Source: Nitrospirillum amazonense (lineage in GTDB: Bacteria > Pseudomonadota > Alphaproteobacteria > Azospirillales > Azospirillaceae). From it: a stretch of DNA of 64,000 nucleotides. The stretch lies in the NCBI RefSeq assembly GCF_007828035.1, contig NZ_VITV01000002.1, positions 248,001 through 312,000 of the forward strand. Reading direction: 5' to 3'. Of the stretch, positions 18,511-26,899 are shown one piece after another (positions within the stretch are counted from its first letter, which is position 1; each line of letters starts with the position of its first letter). The translations under genes were made by a program, and so were the position numbers. The notes beneath the pieces were generated by a model that was given only the letters and a program-made list of their open reading frames with translations, was not told the DNA's origin and did no database searches.

Positions 18511-19233
18511 TCAGTACCGGCGGAACAGGCCCACCAGGCGACCCTGCACACGCACGCGGTCGGCGCCGAACACCCGGGTCTCGTAGGAGGGGTTGGCCGG
18601 TTCCAAGGCGATGGAGTTGTTCTTGCGGCGCAGGCGCTTCAGCGTCACCTCGGCGGCGTCGACCAAGGCGACGACGATGGCGCCGTTCTCCGCCGTCTCG
18701 CAGCGCTGGATGATGACGGTGTCGCCGTCATGAATGCCGGCGTCCACCATGCTGTCGCCGGCCACTTCCAGGGCATAGTGCTCCCCGATGCCCAGCATGG
18801 AGACAGGAATGTCGATGGTGCTGCCGCTGTCGCGCAGCGCCTCGATGGGCAAACCGGCGGCGATGCGGCCGTACAGCGGCAGGCTGACGGCACCGATGGC
18901 ATCGCCGGCATCCCGGCCGGGCAGGCCCGCCTGGAAATCGGCCTTGATGACATTGGGCTTGAAGCGGGGTTCCACCTCCGCCGGGGCGGCCGCCGCGGCC
19001 TTCTTGGGCGCGGGCGTCGTTTCCGGCAGGCGCAACACCTCCAGCGCGCGGGCGCGGTGGGGCAGGCGGCGGATGAAGCCCCGCTCCTCCAGCCCGGTGA
19101 TCAGGCGATGGATGCCGGACTTGGACTTCAGGCCCAAGGCATCCTTCATCTCATCGAATGAGGGAGAGACGCCGCCTTCACCCAGATGCTGGTGGATGTA
19201 CAGCAGCAGCTCCTGTTGCTTCCGCGTCAGCAT
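18511..19233 (-). CDS. lexA: LexA repressor / self-cleaving S24 peptidase
   Basis: SOS regulator, 240 aa. The N-terminal winged helix begins [17 protein letters not shown] and includes [20 protein letters not shown]. The Ala-Gly self-cleavage site is in GRIAAGLP, the nucleophile Ser is in [11 protein letters not shown] and the Lys of the dyad is in [10 protein letters not shown]. An Ala/Pro/Lys linker separates the domains. ATG 19233 gives the canonical start. A GTTC-N7-GTTC box 62 bases upstream indicates autorepression. The gene lies downstream of moeA on the same strand, but its own box implies its own promoter. Confidence 0.96.
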   Translation of the reverse strand: MLTRKQQELLLYIHQHLGEGGVSPSFDEMKDALGLKSKSGIHRLITGLEERGFIRRLPHRARALEVLRLPETTPAPKKAAAAAPAEVEPRFKPNVIKADFQAGLPGRDAGDAIGAVSLPLYGRIAAGLPIEALRDSGSTIDIPVSMLGIGEHYALEVAGDSMVDAGIHDGDTVIIQRCETAENGAIVVALVDAAEVTLKRLRRKNNSIALEPANPSYETRVFGADRVRVQGRLVGLFRRY

Positions 19234-19294
19234 ATCGCCCCCTTCGCTGTGTCGAGCCGCTAGATATGGAACAAACCCTAAACGTACTTGCCAT

Positions 19295-19309
19295 GTTCTA
19301 TTTTGGTTC
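19295..19309 (-). promoter_or_regulatory. LexA (SOS) box upstream of lexA
   Basis: Plus strand GTTC-TATTTTG-GTTC, which on the gene's strand is GAAC-N7-GAAC. This exactly matches the alphaproteobacterial LexA operator pattern and lies in the 152-base gap between moeA and lexA. Confidence 0.85.
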
Positions 19310-19385
19310 ACGGCTCGCGTCAAGGGTTAGCAATGAAAAACCACCGGACGATGACAGATTTAGGGCGGCCGACGGGGGATGGGCC

Positions 19386-20585
19386 TTAAATTCCGTCCAG
19401 CGGGACGATGTCCACCACGGTGCCGGCCTCGGCGGCGGGGGCGTGAGGTGGGCGGATGATCAGGCAATCCGCCGCCGCCAGGCGACTCAGCATGGAACTG
19501 TCCTGCTGGGTGAAGATCGCGACGGCGGGCAGGGTGCCATCGCTGGCCGTCAGGGTGGCGCGCAGATAGTCCTGCCGCCGGTCGTTGGCGGGCAGGGCGT
19601 TGGCCAGCACGGCTTGCGCCCGGGGCAACTCCGCCCGGGCCAGCCCCTGCATCCGGCGCAGCGCCGGCACCAGGAACAGGGCGGCGCACACCAGGCTGGA
19701 GACGGGATTGCCCGGCAGGCCCAGCAGGGGCGTGCCACCCAGGCGGCCGAACATCAGCGGCTTGCCCGGTCGCATGGCGATCTTCCAGAAATCCAGGTCC
19801 AAACCCTGACCGCCCAGCGCGTCGCGCACCAGGTCGTATTCACCGACGGAGGCGCCGCCGGTGGTGACCAGCAGGTCGCACCCGGCCGCCCCCCGCGCCA
19901 GGGTGGCCAGGGTATCGGCGTCATCGGGGGCGATGCCCAGGTTGACCGGGGTGCCGCCGTGGCGCCGCACCAGCGCCGCCAGCGCCAGGCCGTTGCTGCT
20001 GACGATCTGGCCGGGGCCGAGCGGCTCCCCCGGCATCACCACCTCATCGCCCGTGGCCAGGATGGCGACGCGGGGCCGGCGGTGCACGGTCAGGAAGGGG
20101 TGGTTCATGGCGGCGGCGAGGGCCACGTCGCGTACGGTCAGGAGACGGCCGGCTTTCAGGCCCACGGTCCCGGCGGTGAAGTCCAGGCCGGCGGCGCGCA
20201 CCCAGCGGCCAGGCGTCCCCTCGCGCACCCGCACGCCGTCGCCCAGGTCGTCGCAGTCTTCCTGCAGCACCACCGTGTCGGCGCCGTCGGGGATAACGCT
20301 GCCGGTGAACAGGCGCACCGCCTGGCCTGGGGCCACCGTGCCGGCGAAGGGCCGGCCGGCCGGCGCCTCACCGATGCGGGCCAGCGTGACGGGCAGGGAG
20401 CCCAGGTCCGATCCCCGCACCGCCCAGCCATCCATGGCGGAGACGGCGGCGGGCGGCTGCGTCACCCGCGCCACGACATCGGCGGCCAGCACGCGGCTCG
20501 CCGCCTCGCCCACCCCCACCAGTTCGCCGGCCAGGGGCTGGAACTGGGCCAGGATGTGGGCCAGCGCTTCGTCAACGGGGATCAT
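19386..20585 (-). CDS. moeA: Molybdopterin molybdotransferase MoeA
   Basis: Inserts molybdate into adenylylated molybdopterin, the last common step of molybdenum cofactor synthesis. The 399-aa product begins MIPVDEALAHILAQ. It shows the family motifs PAAVSAMDGWAVRG near residue 45-60, TGDEVVMPGEPLGPGQI, VTTGGASVGEYD and LMFGRLGGTPLLGLPGNP. It follows moaC by 15 bases and is presumably in the trpGDC-moaC-moeA transcript. Confidence 0.95.
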   Translation of the reverse strand: MIPVDEALAHILAQFQPLAGELVGVGEAASRVLAADVVARVTQPPAAVSAMDGWAVRGSDLGSLPVTLARIGEAPAGRPFAGTVAPGQAVRLFTGSVIPDGADTVVLQEDCDDLGDGVRVREGTPGRWVRAAGLDFTAGTVGLKAGRLLTVRDVALAAAMNHPFLTVHRRPRVAILATGDEVVMPGEPLGPGQIVSSNGLALAALVRRHGGTPVNLGIAPDDADTLATLARGAAGCDLLVTTGGASVGEYDLVRDALGGQGLDLDFWKIAMRPGKPLMFGRLGGTPLLGLPGNPVSSLVCAALFLVPALRRMQGLARAELPRAQAVLANALPANDRRQDYLRATLTASDGTLPAVAIFTQQDSSMLSRLAAADCLIIRPPHAPAAEAGTVVDIVPLDGI

Positions 20586-20600
20586 GGCAGGACCTGCGGT

Positions 20601-21092
20601 TCAGGGGGTTTCCGCGCGATAGGGGCCGCTTTTGCCGCCATCCTTGGCGATCAGGCGGATGTCGGCGATGACCATGCCCTTATCCACCGCCTTGCACATG
20701 TCGTACAGCGTTAGGGCGGCGACGCTGACGGCCGTCAGCGCCTCCATCTCTACGCCGGTGCGGCCCTTCAGTTTGGCCGTGGCCTCGATCTCCACGGCGT
20801 TGTCCTCAGGCAGGCAGGTCAGGTCCACCGTCACCTTGGTCAGAGCCAGCGGGTGGCAGAGGGGGATGAGGTCGGGCGTGCGCTTGGCCGCCATGATGCC
20901 GGCCAGCCGCGCCACGCCCAGCACATCACCCTTGCCCATCTGGCCCGCCTGGATCAGGGCCAGGGTCTCCGCCTTCATGACCACGCGGCCGCGGGCGGTC
21001 GCCAGGCGCTCCGTCTCCGCCTTGTCGGAGACATCGACCATCACCGCCTGGCCGGCGGCGTCGAAATGGGTGAAGCCGCTGTTCTCGGCCAT
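20601..21092 (-). CDS. moaC: Cyclic pyranopterin monophosphate synthase MoaC
   Basis: Acts with MoaA in the first stage of molybdenum cofactor synthesis, closing the pyranopterin ring. The 163-aa product contains [35 protein letters not shown] and the catalytic segment [14 protein letters not shown]; the C terminus has KDGGKSG. ATG 21092 lies one base after the trpC stop, indicating tight coupling. Placement behind trpC is common in alphaproteobacteria. Confidence 0.96.
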   Translation of the reverse strand: MAENSGFTHFDAAGQAVMVDVSDKAETERLATARGRVVMKAETLALIQAGQMGKGDVLGVARLAGIMAAKRTPDLIPLCHPLALTKVTVDLTCLPEDNAVEIEATAKLKGRTGVEMEALTAVSVAALTLYDMCKAVDKGMVIADIRLIAKDGGKSGPYRAETP

Positions 21093-21093
21093 C

Positions 21094-21909
21094 TCAGGCC
21101 ACCGCCTGGTCCAGGCCCAGCAGGGCGCGGGTGGCGGCCGCGACATCGGCCTGGCGCATCAGCGACTCACCCACCAGGAAACGGCGGGCGCCCACGATCT
21201 CCATGCGCAGCAGATCCTGCGGATGATAAAGGCCGCTCTCCGCCACCAGGTGGCGGCCCGGCGGCACCATCCCGGCCAGCATCTCGGTGGTGGCGAGGTC
21301 GATGGACAGGGTCTTGAGGTTGCGGTTGTTCACGCCCAGCAGTCCGCCGGGCAGCGCCAGGGCACGGCGCATCTCCTCCAAGTCGTGCACCTCGACCAGC
21401 ACATCCATGCCCCAGCCGGTGGCGGCGTCATACAGCTCCAGCGCCTGGGCGTCGTCCAGCGCCGCCATGATCAGCAGGATGCAGTCGGCGCCTAGGGCGC
21501 GGGCTTCGGCCACCTGGTAGGTGTCCAGCATGAAGTCCTTGCGCAGCACCGGCAGGTCGCAGGCGGCGCGGGCCGCCACCAAGTACTCGTCCGCCCCCTG
21601 GAAATAAGGCACGTCGGTCAGCACCGACAGGCAGGCGGCACCACCCTCCTGATAGGCACGGGCCAGGGCGGGGGGATCGAAATCCTCCCGTATCAGGCCC
21701 CTGCTGGGGCTGGCCTTCTTGATCTCGGCGATGAGGGCGTACAGGCCGGCATCCACCTTGGCCTGCAGGGCGCGGGCGAAGCCCCGGGTGGGGCCGGCCT
21801 CGCGCGCGGCCTGTTCCACCTCGGCGAGGGGGCGGGCGGCCTTGCAGGCGGCGATATGCTCACGCTTGTCGGCGCAAATCCGGGCCAGGACGTCTGCTGC
21901 GTCGCTCAT
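21094..21909 (-). CDS. trpC: Indole-3-glycerol phosphate synthase
   Basis: TIM-barrel enzyme of tryptophan synthesis turning CdRP into indole-3-glycerol phosphate. The 271-aa product has [15 protein letters not shown] (catalytic Lys), [32 protein letters not shown] and [14 protein letters not shown]. It is a stand-alone trpC, not fused to trpF. The ATG overlaps the trpD stop as ATGA. An upstream in-frame ATG (21960) inside trpD is less likely. Confidence 0.97.
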   Translation of the reverse strand: MSDAADVLARICADKREHIAACKAARPLAEVEQAAREAGPTRGFARALQAKVDAGLYALIAEIKKASPSRGLIREDFDPPALARAYQEGGAACLSVLTDVPYFQGADEYLVAARAACDLPVLRKDFMLDTYQVAEARALGADCILLIMAALDDAQALELYDAATGWGMDVLVEVHDLEEMRRALALPGGLLGVNNRNLKTLSIDLATTEMLAGMVPPGRHLVAESGLYHPQDLLRMEIVGARRFLVGESLMRQADVAAATRALLGLDQAVA

Positions 21910-22973
21910 GCGCGGGTTCCTTCGCTGTGTTCCTCGGCCACCGGGGGTGGCAGGGGGCAATGATGGGCCAGGGCCGCCAGCTTGGCGGCGGCGCGGCCAT
22001 CGTCCAATGCCTGGGCCGCCTGGGCCACGCCGTCAGGCAAGGTGGTGGCCTTGTCGGCGACGATCAAGGCGGCGGCGGCGTTGATCAGCACAATGTCACG
22101 ATAGGCGCCCTTTTCCCCCGCCAGCACGGCGCGCAGGGCCCGGGCATTCTCCGCCGCGTCGCCGCCCCGGATGTCCTGGGGCCGGGCGCGGGGCAGGCCG
22201 GCGTCCTCCGGCGTCACCTGGAAGCGGCGGATGGCGCCGTGGCGCAGCTCCGCCACGTGGGTGGCGCCGGTGGTGGTGATCTCGTCCAGCCCGTCCTCGC
22301 CGCTGACTACCCAGGCGACCTCCGTGCCCAGGCGGTTCAGCACCTGGGCCAGCGGCTCCACCCAGCGCTCGGCGAACACGCCCATCAGCTGGCGCTTGGC
22401 GCCCGCCGGGTTGGACAGGGGGCCGGTCAGGTTGAAGATGGTGCGGGTGCCCAGTTCCACCCGCGTCGGGCCCACGTTGCGCATGGCGCCGTGGTGGCGG
22501 GTGGCCATGAGGAAGGTGATGCCGTCCTGCCACAGGGCGGTGCGCACGGCCTCCAGCTCCGCCTCCACGTTCACGCCCAGCTGGCCCAGCACGTCGGCGG
22601 CGCCGGATTTGGACGACAGGGCGCGGTTGCCGTGCTTGGCCACCGGCACGCCGCAGGCGGCCAGCACGAAGGCCACGGTGGTGGAGATGTTGTAGGTGCC
22701 GCTGGCGTCGCCGCCGGTGCCGCAGGTGTCGATGGTACCCGGCGGGCAGTCGATACGGGCGGCGCGGCCGCGCAAGGCCCGCACCGCGCCTGTGATCTCG
22801 TCCACCGTTTCGCCGCGCACGCGCAGCGCCATGAGAAAGCCCCCCATCTGGGATGGGGTTGCGTTGCCGGACATGAGGATGTCGAAGGCGGCCAGGGCCT
22901 GATCCTCCGACAGGCGCTTGCCCTCGGCCACCCGGCCGAGCAGCGCCTTCATGTCACCGATGTCACCGCTCAT
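21906..22973 (-). CDS. trpD: Anthranilate phosphoribosyltransferase
   Basis: Transfers the phosphoribosyl group of PRPP to anthranilate. The 355-aa product contains the PRPP site [35 protein letters not shown] and GVRTALWQ-like and [13 protein letters not shown] segments typical of TrpD. ATG overlaps the trpG stop by four bases, and its own stop overlaps trpC likewise, so trpG, trpD and trpC are translationally linked. Confidence 0.97.
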   Translation of the reverse strand: MSGDIGDMKALLGRVAEGKRLSEDQALAAFDILMSGNATPSQMGGFLMALRVRGETVDEITGAVRALRGRAARIDCPPGTIDTCGTGGDASGTYNISTTVAFVLAACGVPVAKHGNRALSSKSGAADVLGQLGVNVEAELEAVRTALWQDGITFLMATRHHGAMRNVGPTRVELGTRTIFNLTGPLSNPAGAKRQLMGVFAERWVEPLAQVLNRLGTEVAWVVSGEDGLDEITTTGATHVAELRHGAIRRFQVTPEDAGLPRARPQDIRGGDAAENARALRAVLAGEKGAYRDIVLINAAAALIVADKATTLPDGVAQAAQALDDGRAAAKLAALAHHCPLPPPVAEEHSEGTRA

Positions 22974-23593
22974 GCCGCCAGGCCGGTCTTCTTGACGGCC
23001 TTGCGTGCCACGCCGGCGAAATCCAGGAAGTTCGCCAGGATCTGGTGGCCGTGGTCGGAGGCAATGCTCTCGGGATGGAACTGCACGCCATGGATGGGCA
23101 GGGTACGGTGGCGCAGGGCCATGATCATCTGGTCCTCCCTGCCTCCCTCAATCCAGGCGACCGATTCCAGCTCCGCCGGCAGGGTCTCCCGCTCCACGAT
23201 CAGGGAATGGTAACGGGTGGCGGCGAAGGGCGTGGGCAGGGTCTTCATGACGCCTTCGCCCTGGTGGGTGACCTGGCTGACCTTGCCGTGCATGGGCACC
23301 GGCGCGCGGATGACGCGGCCGCCGAAGGCCTGGCCAATGGCCTGGTGGCCCAGACACACGCCGAACAGGGGGATGCGCCGTTCCGCGGCGGCCGTGATCA
23401 GCGGCAGGCAGATGCCGGCCTTGTCGGGATCGCAGGGACCGGGGGAAAGGACGATGGCCTCCGGCTTCAGGGCCAGGGCGTCATCCACACTCAGGGCGTT
23501 GTTACGCCAAACGGCCACGTCGGCGCCCAGCTCGCCGACGTAATGGACGAGATTGTACGTGAAGCTATCGTAATTATCGATGAGCAGCAGCAT
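22970..23593 (-). CDS. trpG: Anthranilate synthase glutamine amidotransferase subunit
   Basis: Class I glutamine amidotransferase that supplies ammonia to TrpE (possibly shared with PabB). The 207-aa product starts [20 protein letters not shown]. The catalytic Cys is in [16 protein letters not shown] and the His/Glu pair in [13 protein letters not shown] 23593 gives the canonical start. It is not fused to trpE, which lies 1.8 kb away across two plus-strand genes. Its promoter must be in the 23594-23872 gap. Confidence 0.96.
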   Translation of the reverse strand: MLLLIDNYDSFTYNLVHYVGELGADVAVWRNNALSVDDALALKPEAIVLSPGPCDPDKAGICLPLITAAAERRIPLFGVCLGHQAIGQAFGGRVIRAPVPMHGKVSQVTHQGEGVMKTLPTPFAATRYHSLIVERETLPAELESVAWIEGGREDQMIMALRHRTLPIHGVQFHPESIASDHGHQILANFLDFAGVARKAVKKTGLAA

Positions 23594-23690
23594 GATCTGG
23601 GGACCCGTTTGGGGGGAATTGGACGTGGCCAAAGGTGGCCTACACTAGTCCCGAGGCTGCGCGCAGGGCAACCGGATTGGGCGCGGGTCC

Positions 23691-23733
23691 GATAAGCGGC
23701 ATATGCCGACATGTGGGTGTGATAGGCGGCATA
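23691..23733. promoter_or_regulatory. Palindrome and repeated half-site upstream of trpG
   Basis: The divergent 279-base gap holds two direct copies of GATARGCGGCATA (23691 and 23721) spaced exactly 30 bases apart. The first copy is part of a perfect 12-bp palindrome CGGCATATGCCG at 23697-23708. They lie about 100-140 bases before trpG and look like operator sites for a dimeric regulator. The protein that binds is unknown. Confidence 0.4.
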
Positions 23734-23872
23734 CCCCACCTAGGAGATTGCCAGCATCAGCGGGGCTGTAGCAGTACTGATGGCCGGCCCACAACCACAA
23801 CCGGCCGCGCGCGAAGGGGACAGTCATGACCGTTTCCACCACATCCGTTTCCCACAGCAGACGGTCCCGCTG

Positions 23873-24982
23873 ATGCCCCGCCGCGTCACCCCGCCGCCGC
23901 CCTTGGGGCGGCCGGGACAAAAGGCCCCCAAGCGCGCGTCTGCCCGGCGGCGCAAGGGCGCCAGGATCAGCCTGACCCGGGCGCAGCTGGCAGGTATCGT
24001 CGGCCTGACGGCCATCGTGGCCCTGTTGGGCGCCTATGTGATGGGCAACCGCCATCCGCACAAGCCCACGGTGGCGACGGCACCGTCGCCATCGGGGACG
24101 GGCAAGACGAACCCCCGTTTACCCAGCGCACCGCCGGTTCCCCCCGTGCCGCCGCCGGAGCAGCATGCCGAAGCACCGGTGACGCTGCCGCCGGTCCCTC
24201 CTTCCAAGACGGAACCGCCGAAGGTGGAGCCGAGCAAGGGGGGCGCCGCCTGGCGGCGTAACGCCGTGCCGCCGCCCCAGATGGCTGCTCCGGCGCCCGG
24301 GGCGGCGCATGCCCGCATCGTGCTGGTGATCGACGACCTGGGCGTGGACCGGCCGCGCTCCACCCGCGCCGTGGCGCTGCCGGGCCCGGTCACCACCGCC
24401 TGGCTGCCCTATGCCCACGACCTGGCCGACCAGACCCGGGCGGCGCGGGCGGCGGGGCATGAGCTGATCGTGCATGTGCCCATGGAGCCGGTGGGCAAGG
24501 CCGATCCCGGCCCGGGCGCCCTGACGGTGAACCTGAGTGACGAGGAGGTCCAGCGCCGGCTGGAAGCCGACCTGGCGTCCTTCGACGGCTACGTCGGCAT
24601 CAACAACCATATGGGCAGCCGCTTCACCGCGAACGAGGGCAAGCTGGCCATCGTGCTGGCGGAGCTGTCGCGCCGGGGCCTGATGTTCCTGGACAGCCGC
24701 ACCACCCCGGACACCAAGGGGCCCGAACTGGCAGCGCGCTACCGCCTGCCGCTGGTCAGCCGCGACGTCTTCCTGGACGACGACCAGTCGCCCAAGGCGG
24801 TGCAGGCCATGCTGGCCAAGGTGGAGGAGGTGGCCCGCCGCCACGGCACCGCCGTCGCCATCGGCCATCCGCATGACGTGACCCTGACCGCCTTGGAGCA
24901 TTGGTTGCCCACCTTGGCCGCCAAGGGTTTCACCCTGGTGCCATTGACGGCCGTCATAGCGGCCACGCCCGGCGGCACATAA
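23873..24982 (+). CDS. Divergent polysaccharide deacetylase (YibQ-like)
   Basis: A 369-aa protein. The N terminus is Pro/Arg-rich with one membrane segment (LAGIVGLTAIVALLGAYVMG, about residues 40-60), then a long Pro-rich linker to about residue 145. The C-terminal domain is of the divergent polysaccharide deacetylase family: RIVLVIDDLGVDRPRSTRA, LPGPVTTAWLPYA, HVPMEPVG, INNHMGSRFT, MFLDSRTTP and AIGHPHDVTL. It is therefore anchored in the inner membrane with the domain in the periplasm. The true substrate of this family is unknown. The start has no good ribosome site and could lie upstream (open to 23780). It separates trpG from trpE. Confidence 0.85.
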   Translation: MPRRVTPPPPLGRPGQKAPKRASARRRKGARISLTRAQLAGIVGLTAIVALLGAYVMGNRHPHKPTVATAPSPSGTGKTNPRLPSAPPVPPVPPPEQHAEAPVTLPPVPPSKTEPPKVEPSKGGAAWRRNAVPPPQMAAPAPGAAHARIVLVIDDLGVDRPRSTRAVALPGPVTTAWLPYAHDLADQTRAARAAGHELIVHVPMEPVGKADPGPGALTVNLSDEEVQRRLEADLASFDGYVGINNHMGSRFTANEGKLAIVLAELSRRGLMFLDSRTTPDTKGPELAARYRLPLVSRDVFLDDDQSPKAVQAMLAKVEEVARRHGTAVAIGHPHDVTLTALEHWLPTLAAKGFTLVPLTAVIAATPGGT

Positions 24983-25018
24983 AGATCATTAACTGACCGG
25001 TGGCAGTTGGAGAGTGAG

Positions 25019-25222
25019 ATGAGTGCTTCTTATCGAATCGACGGCATGACCTGCCAGGGCTGCGCACGCTCGGTGACCAAGGCCATCCAGGCCGTGGCGC
25101 CGTCGGCCGAGGTCGCCGTGGATGTGGAGGCGGGCGTGGTGACCGTCACCGGTCCCGCCGACGGCGCCCAGGTGAGGGGGGCCGTCGAGGATGCCGGCTT
25201 CGACTTCGTCGGCCCTGCCTGA
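25019..25222 (+). CDS. Heavy-metal-associated domain protein (CopZ-like)
   Basis: A 67-aa single HMA domain of the copper chaperone type. It starts YRIDGMTCQGCARSV, with the metal-binding CxxC (CQGC), and ends with the usual DAGFDFVG segment. It probably carries Cu(I) in the cytosol. ATG 25019 has GGAGAG five bases upstream; a TTG at 25007 would extend it by four residues. No copper ATPase or CueR-type regulator is nearby. Confidence 0.88.
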   Translation: MSASYRIDGMTCQGCARSVTKAIQAVAPSAEVAVDVEAGVVTVTGPADGAQVRGAVEDAGFDFVGPA

Positions 25223-25315
25223 GTGTGTTCATAAAGCTCGGTTGAGCGGCGTCATGCATATCCAAACCATCCAACCCGCACCATGACGAGGGTGCACGCG
25301 GGGGAATGCTGACAT

Positions 25316-25356
25316 GACAAAGCCGCCAGCGGTGTCTCCCGCCGGCGGCTTTGTCA
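25316..25356 (-). terminator. trpE terminator
   Basis: On the minus strand a GC-rich stem (AAAGCCGCC / GGCGGCTTT) is followed by TTTTGTC, eleven bases past the trpE stop. It also faces the end of the HMA gene. Confidence 0.75.
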
Positions 25357-25366
25357 GATTCCAAGC

Positions 25367-26893
25367 TCAGATGTTCCGCGTCGAGCGCTTTTCCTGGGCG
25401 TAGCGCACGGCTTCCTCGGCGGCCTTGAACAGGGCCTTGGCCTTGTTCACGGTCTCCTGGTACTCGGCTTCCGGATCACTGTCCGCCACCACGCCGCCGC
25501 CGGCCTGGACGTGCATGACGCCGTCCTTGATGACGGCGGTGCGCAGCGCAATGCAGGTGTCCATGGTGCCGTTGGCGGCGAAGTAGCCGATGCAGCCGCC
25601 ATAGATGCCGCGGCGGGTGCCTTCCAGCTCCTCGATGATCTCCATGGCGCGCACCTTGGGCGCGCCGGAGACCGTGCCGGCGGGGAAGCCGCCCACCAGG
25701 GCGTTGATGGCGTTGAAGCGGGACTTGTCCAGCTTGCCCTCAACGTTGGAGACGATGTGCATCACGTGGGAATAATGCTCGATGGTGAAGCGCTCGGTCA
25801 CCGTGACCGTGCCCACCTCGGCCACCCGGCCCACGTCGTTGCGGCCTAAATCCAGCAGCATCAGGTGCTCTGACAGCTCCTTGGGGTCGGCCAGCAGGTC
25901 GGCCTCCAGCTCCTTGTCCTCCGCCGGGGTCTTGCCGCGGCGGCGGGTGCCGGCGATGGGGCGGATGGTGACGGTGTCGTCGCGCAGCCGCACCAGGATC
26001 TCCGGGCTGGAGCCCACGACCGACAGGTCCCCGAAATCCAGGAAGAACAGGAAGGGCGAGGGGTTGATGCGGCGCAGGGCGCGGTACAGCGCGAAGGGCG
26101 GCAGGGCGAAGGGAACCGAGAAGCGCTGGCTGGGCACCACCTGGAAGATGTCGCCGGCGCGGATGTACTCCTTCGCCTTCTCCACCATGGCGTGGTAGTC
26201 GGCGCGGCTGATGTTGGAGGAGGGGTCGGGCAGGGCCTCGATCTCACCCACCGCGTCATGCCCCACCGGCAAGGGCCGGTCCAGGTCGGCCACTGCGTCG
26301 GCCAGGCGTTCCTTGGCGGCGAGGTAGGCGGCCTCCGCCGACACCCCGGCCTGGGGGCGCACCGGGGTTACCAGGGTGACCACGTTCTCGATGCTGTCGA
26401 AGATGGCCATGATGGTGGGGCGGATGAGGACGGCGTCCTCCACCCCCAGCGCGTCCCGGTTCTTCTCCGGCAGCTTTTCCATCAGCCGGACCATGTCGTA
26501 GCCGAGATAGCCGAACAGGCCGGCCGACATGGGCGGCAGGTGGGCCGGCAGGTCGATGCGGCTCTCCTCCAGCACGTCGGCCAGGGCGTCCAGCGGGGCG
26601 GCGGACAAGGGCTCGAACGACGCCAGGTCGGTGGCGGCGCGCCGGTTGATCCAGGCCTGGGTCCCCTTGCTCTTCCAGATCAGGTCGGGCTTCAGCCCGA
26701 TCAGGGAATAGCGGCCGCGGACGGAGCCGCCGGTGACCGATTCCAGCAGGAAGGAGAACGGGCGTCCCTGCGCCAGCTTCAGCATGGCGGCGACGGGCGT
26801 CTCCAGGTCGCTGACCAGCCGCGTCCAGACGACCTGCGCCTGGCCCGCGGCGTATGCCGTGCCGAAGGCCGTCTCATCGGGGAAGGGGGTCAC
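25367..26893 (-). CDS. trpE: Anthranilate synthase component I
   Basis: Makes anthranilate from chorismate with ammonia from TrpG. The 508-aa product carries the tryptophan feedback motif LLES (FSFLLESVTGG) near residue 50. Catalytic signatures include NPSPFLFFLDFGDLSVVGSS, RPIAGTRRRGKT, LLDLGRNDVGRVA and SGAPKVRAMEIIEELEGTRR. The start is GTG 26893 with AGGAG nine bases upstream, only six bases after the ppiD stop, so the two are co-transcribed. There is no fused TrpG domain and I saw no Trp-rich leader peptide. Confidence 0.96.
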   Translation of the reverse strand: MTPFPDETAFGTAYAAGQAQVVWTRLVSDLETPVAAMLKLAQGRPFSFLLESVTGGSVRGRYSLIGLKPDLIWKSKGTQAWINRRAATDLASFEPLSAAPLDALADVLEESRIDLPAHLPPMSAGLFGYLGYDMVRLMEKLPEKNRDALGVEDAVLIRPTIMAIFDSIENVVTLVTPVRPQAGVSAEAAYLAAKERLADAVADLDRPLPVGHDAVGEIEALPDPSSNISRADYHAMVEKAKEYIRAGDIFQVVPSQRFSVPFALPPFALYRALRRINPSPFLFFLDFGDLSVVGSSPEILVRLRDDTVTIRPIAGTRRRGKTPAEDKELEADLLADPKELSEHLMLLDLGRNDVGRVAEVGTVTVTERFTIEHYSHVMHIVSNVEGKLDKSRFNAINALVGGFPAGTVSGAPKVRAMEIIEELEGTRRGIYGGCIGYFAANGTMDTCIALRTAVIKDGVMHVQAGGGVVADSDPEAEYQETVNKAKALFKAAEEAVRYAQEKRSTRNI

Positions 26894-26899
26894 GACGCC

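Noticed and set aside
23491-23739. Short minus-strand ORF with Tyr/Ala repeats as a trp leader peptide
   Set aside because: It contains no Trp run, lacks a ribosome site and runs into trpG in another frame; the repeats are better read as DNA sites.
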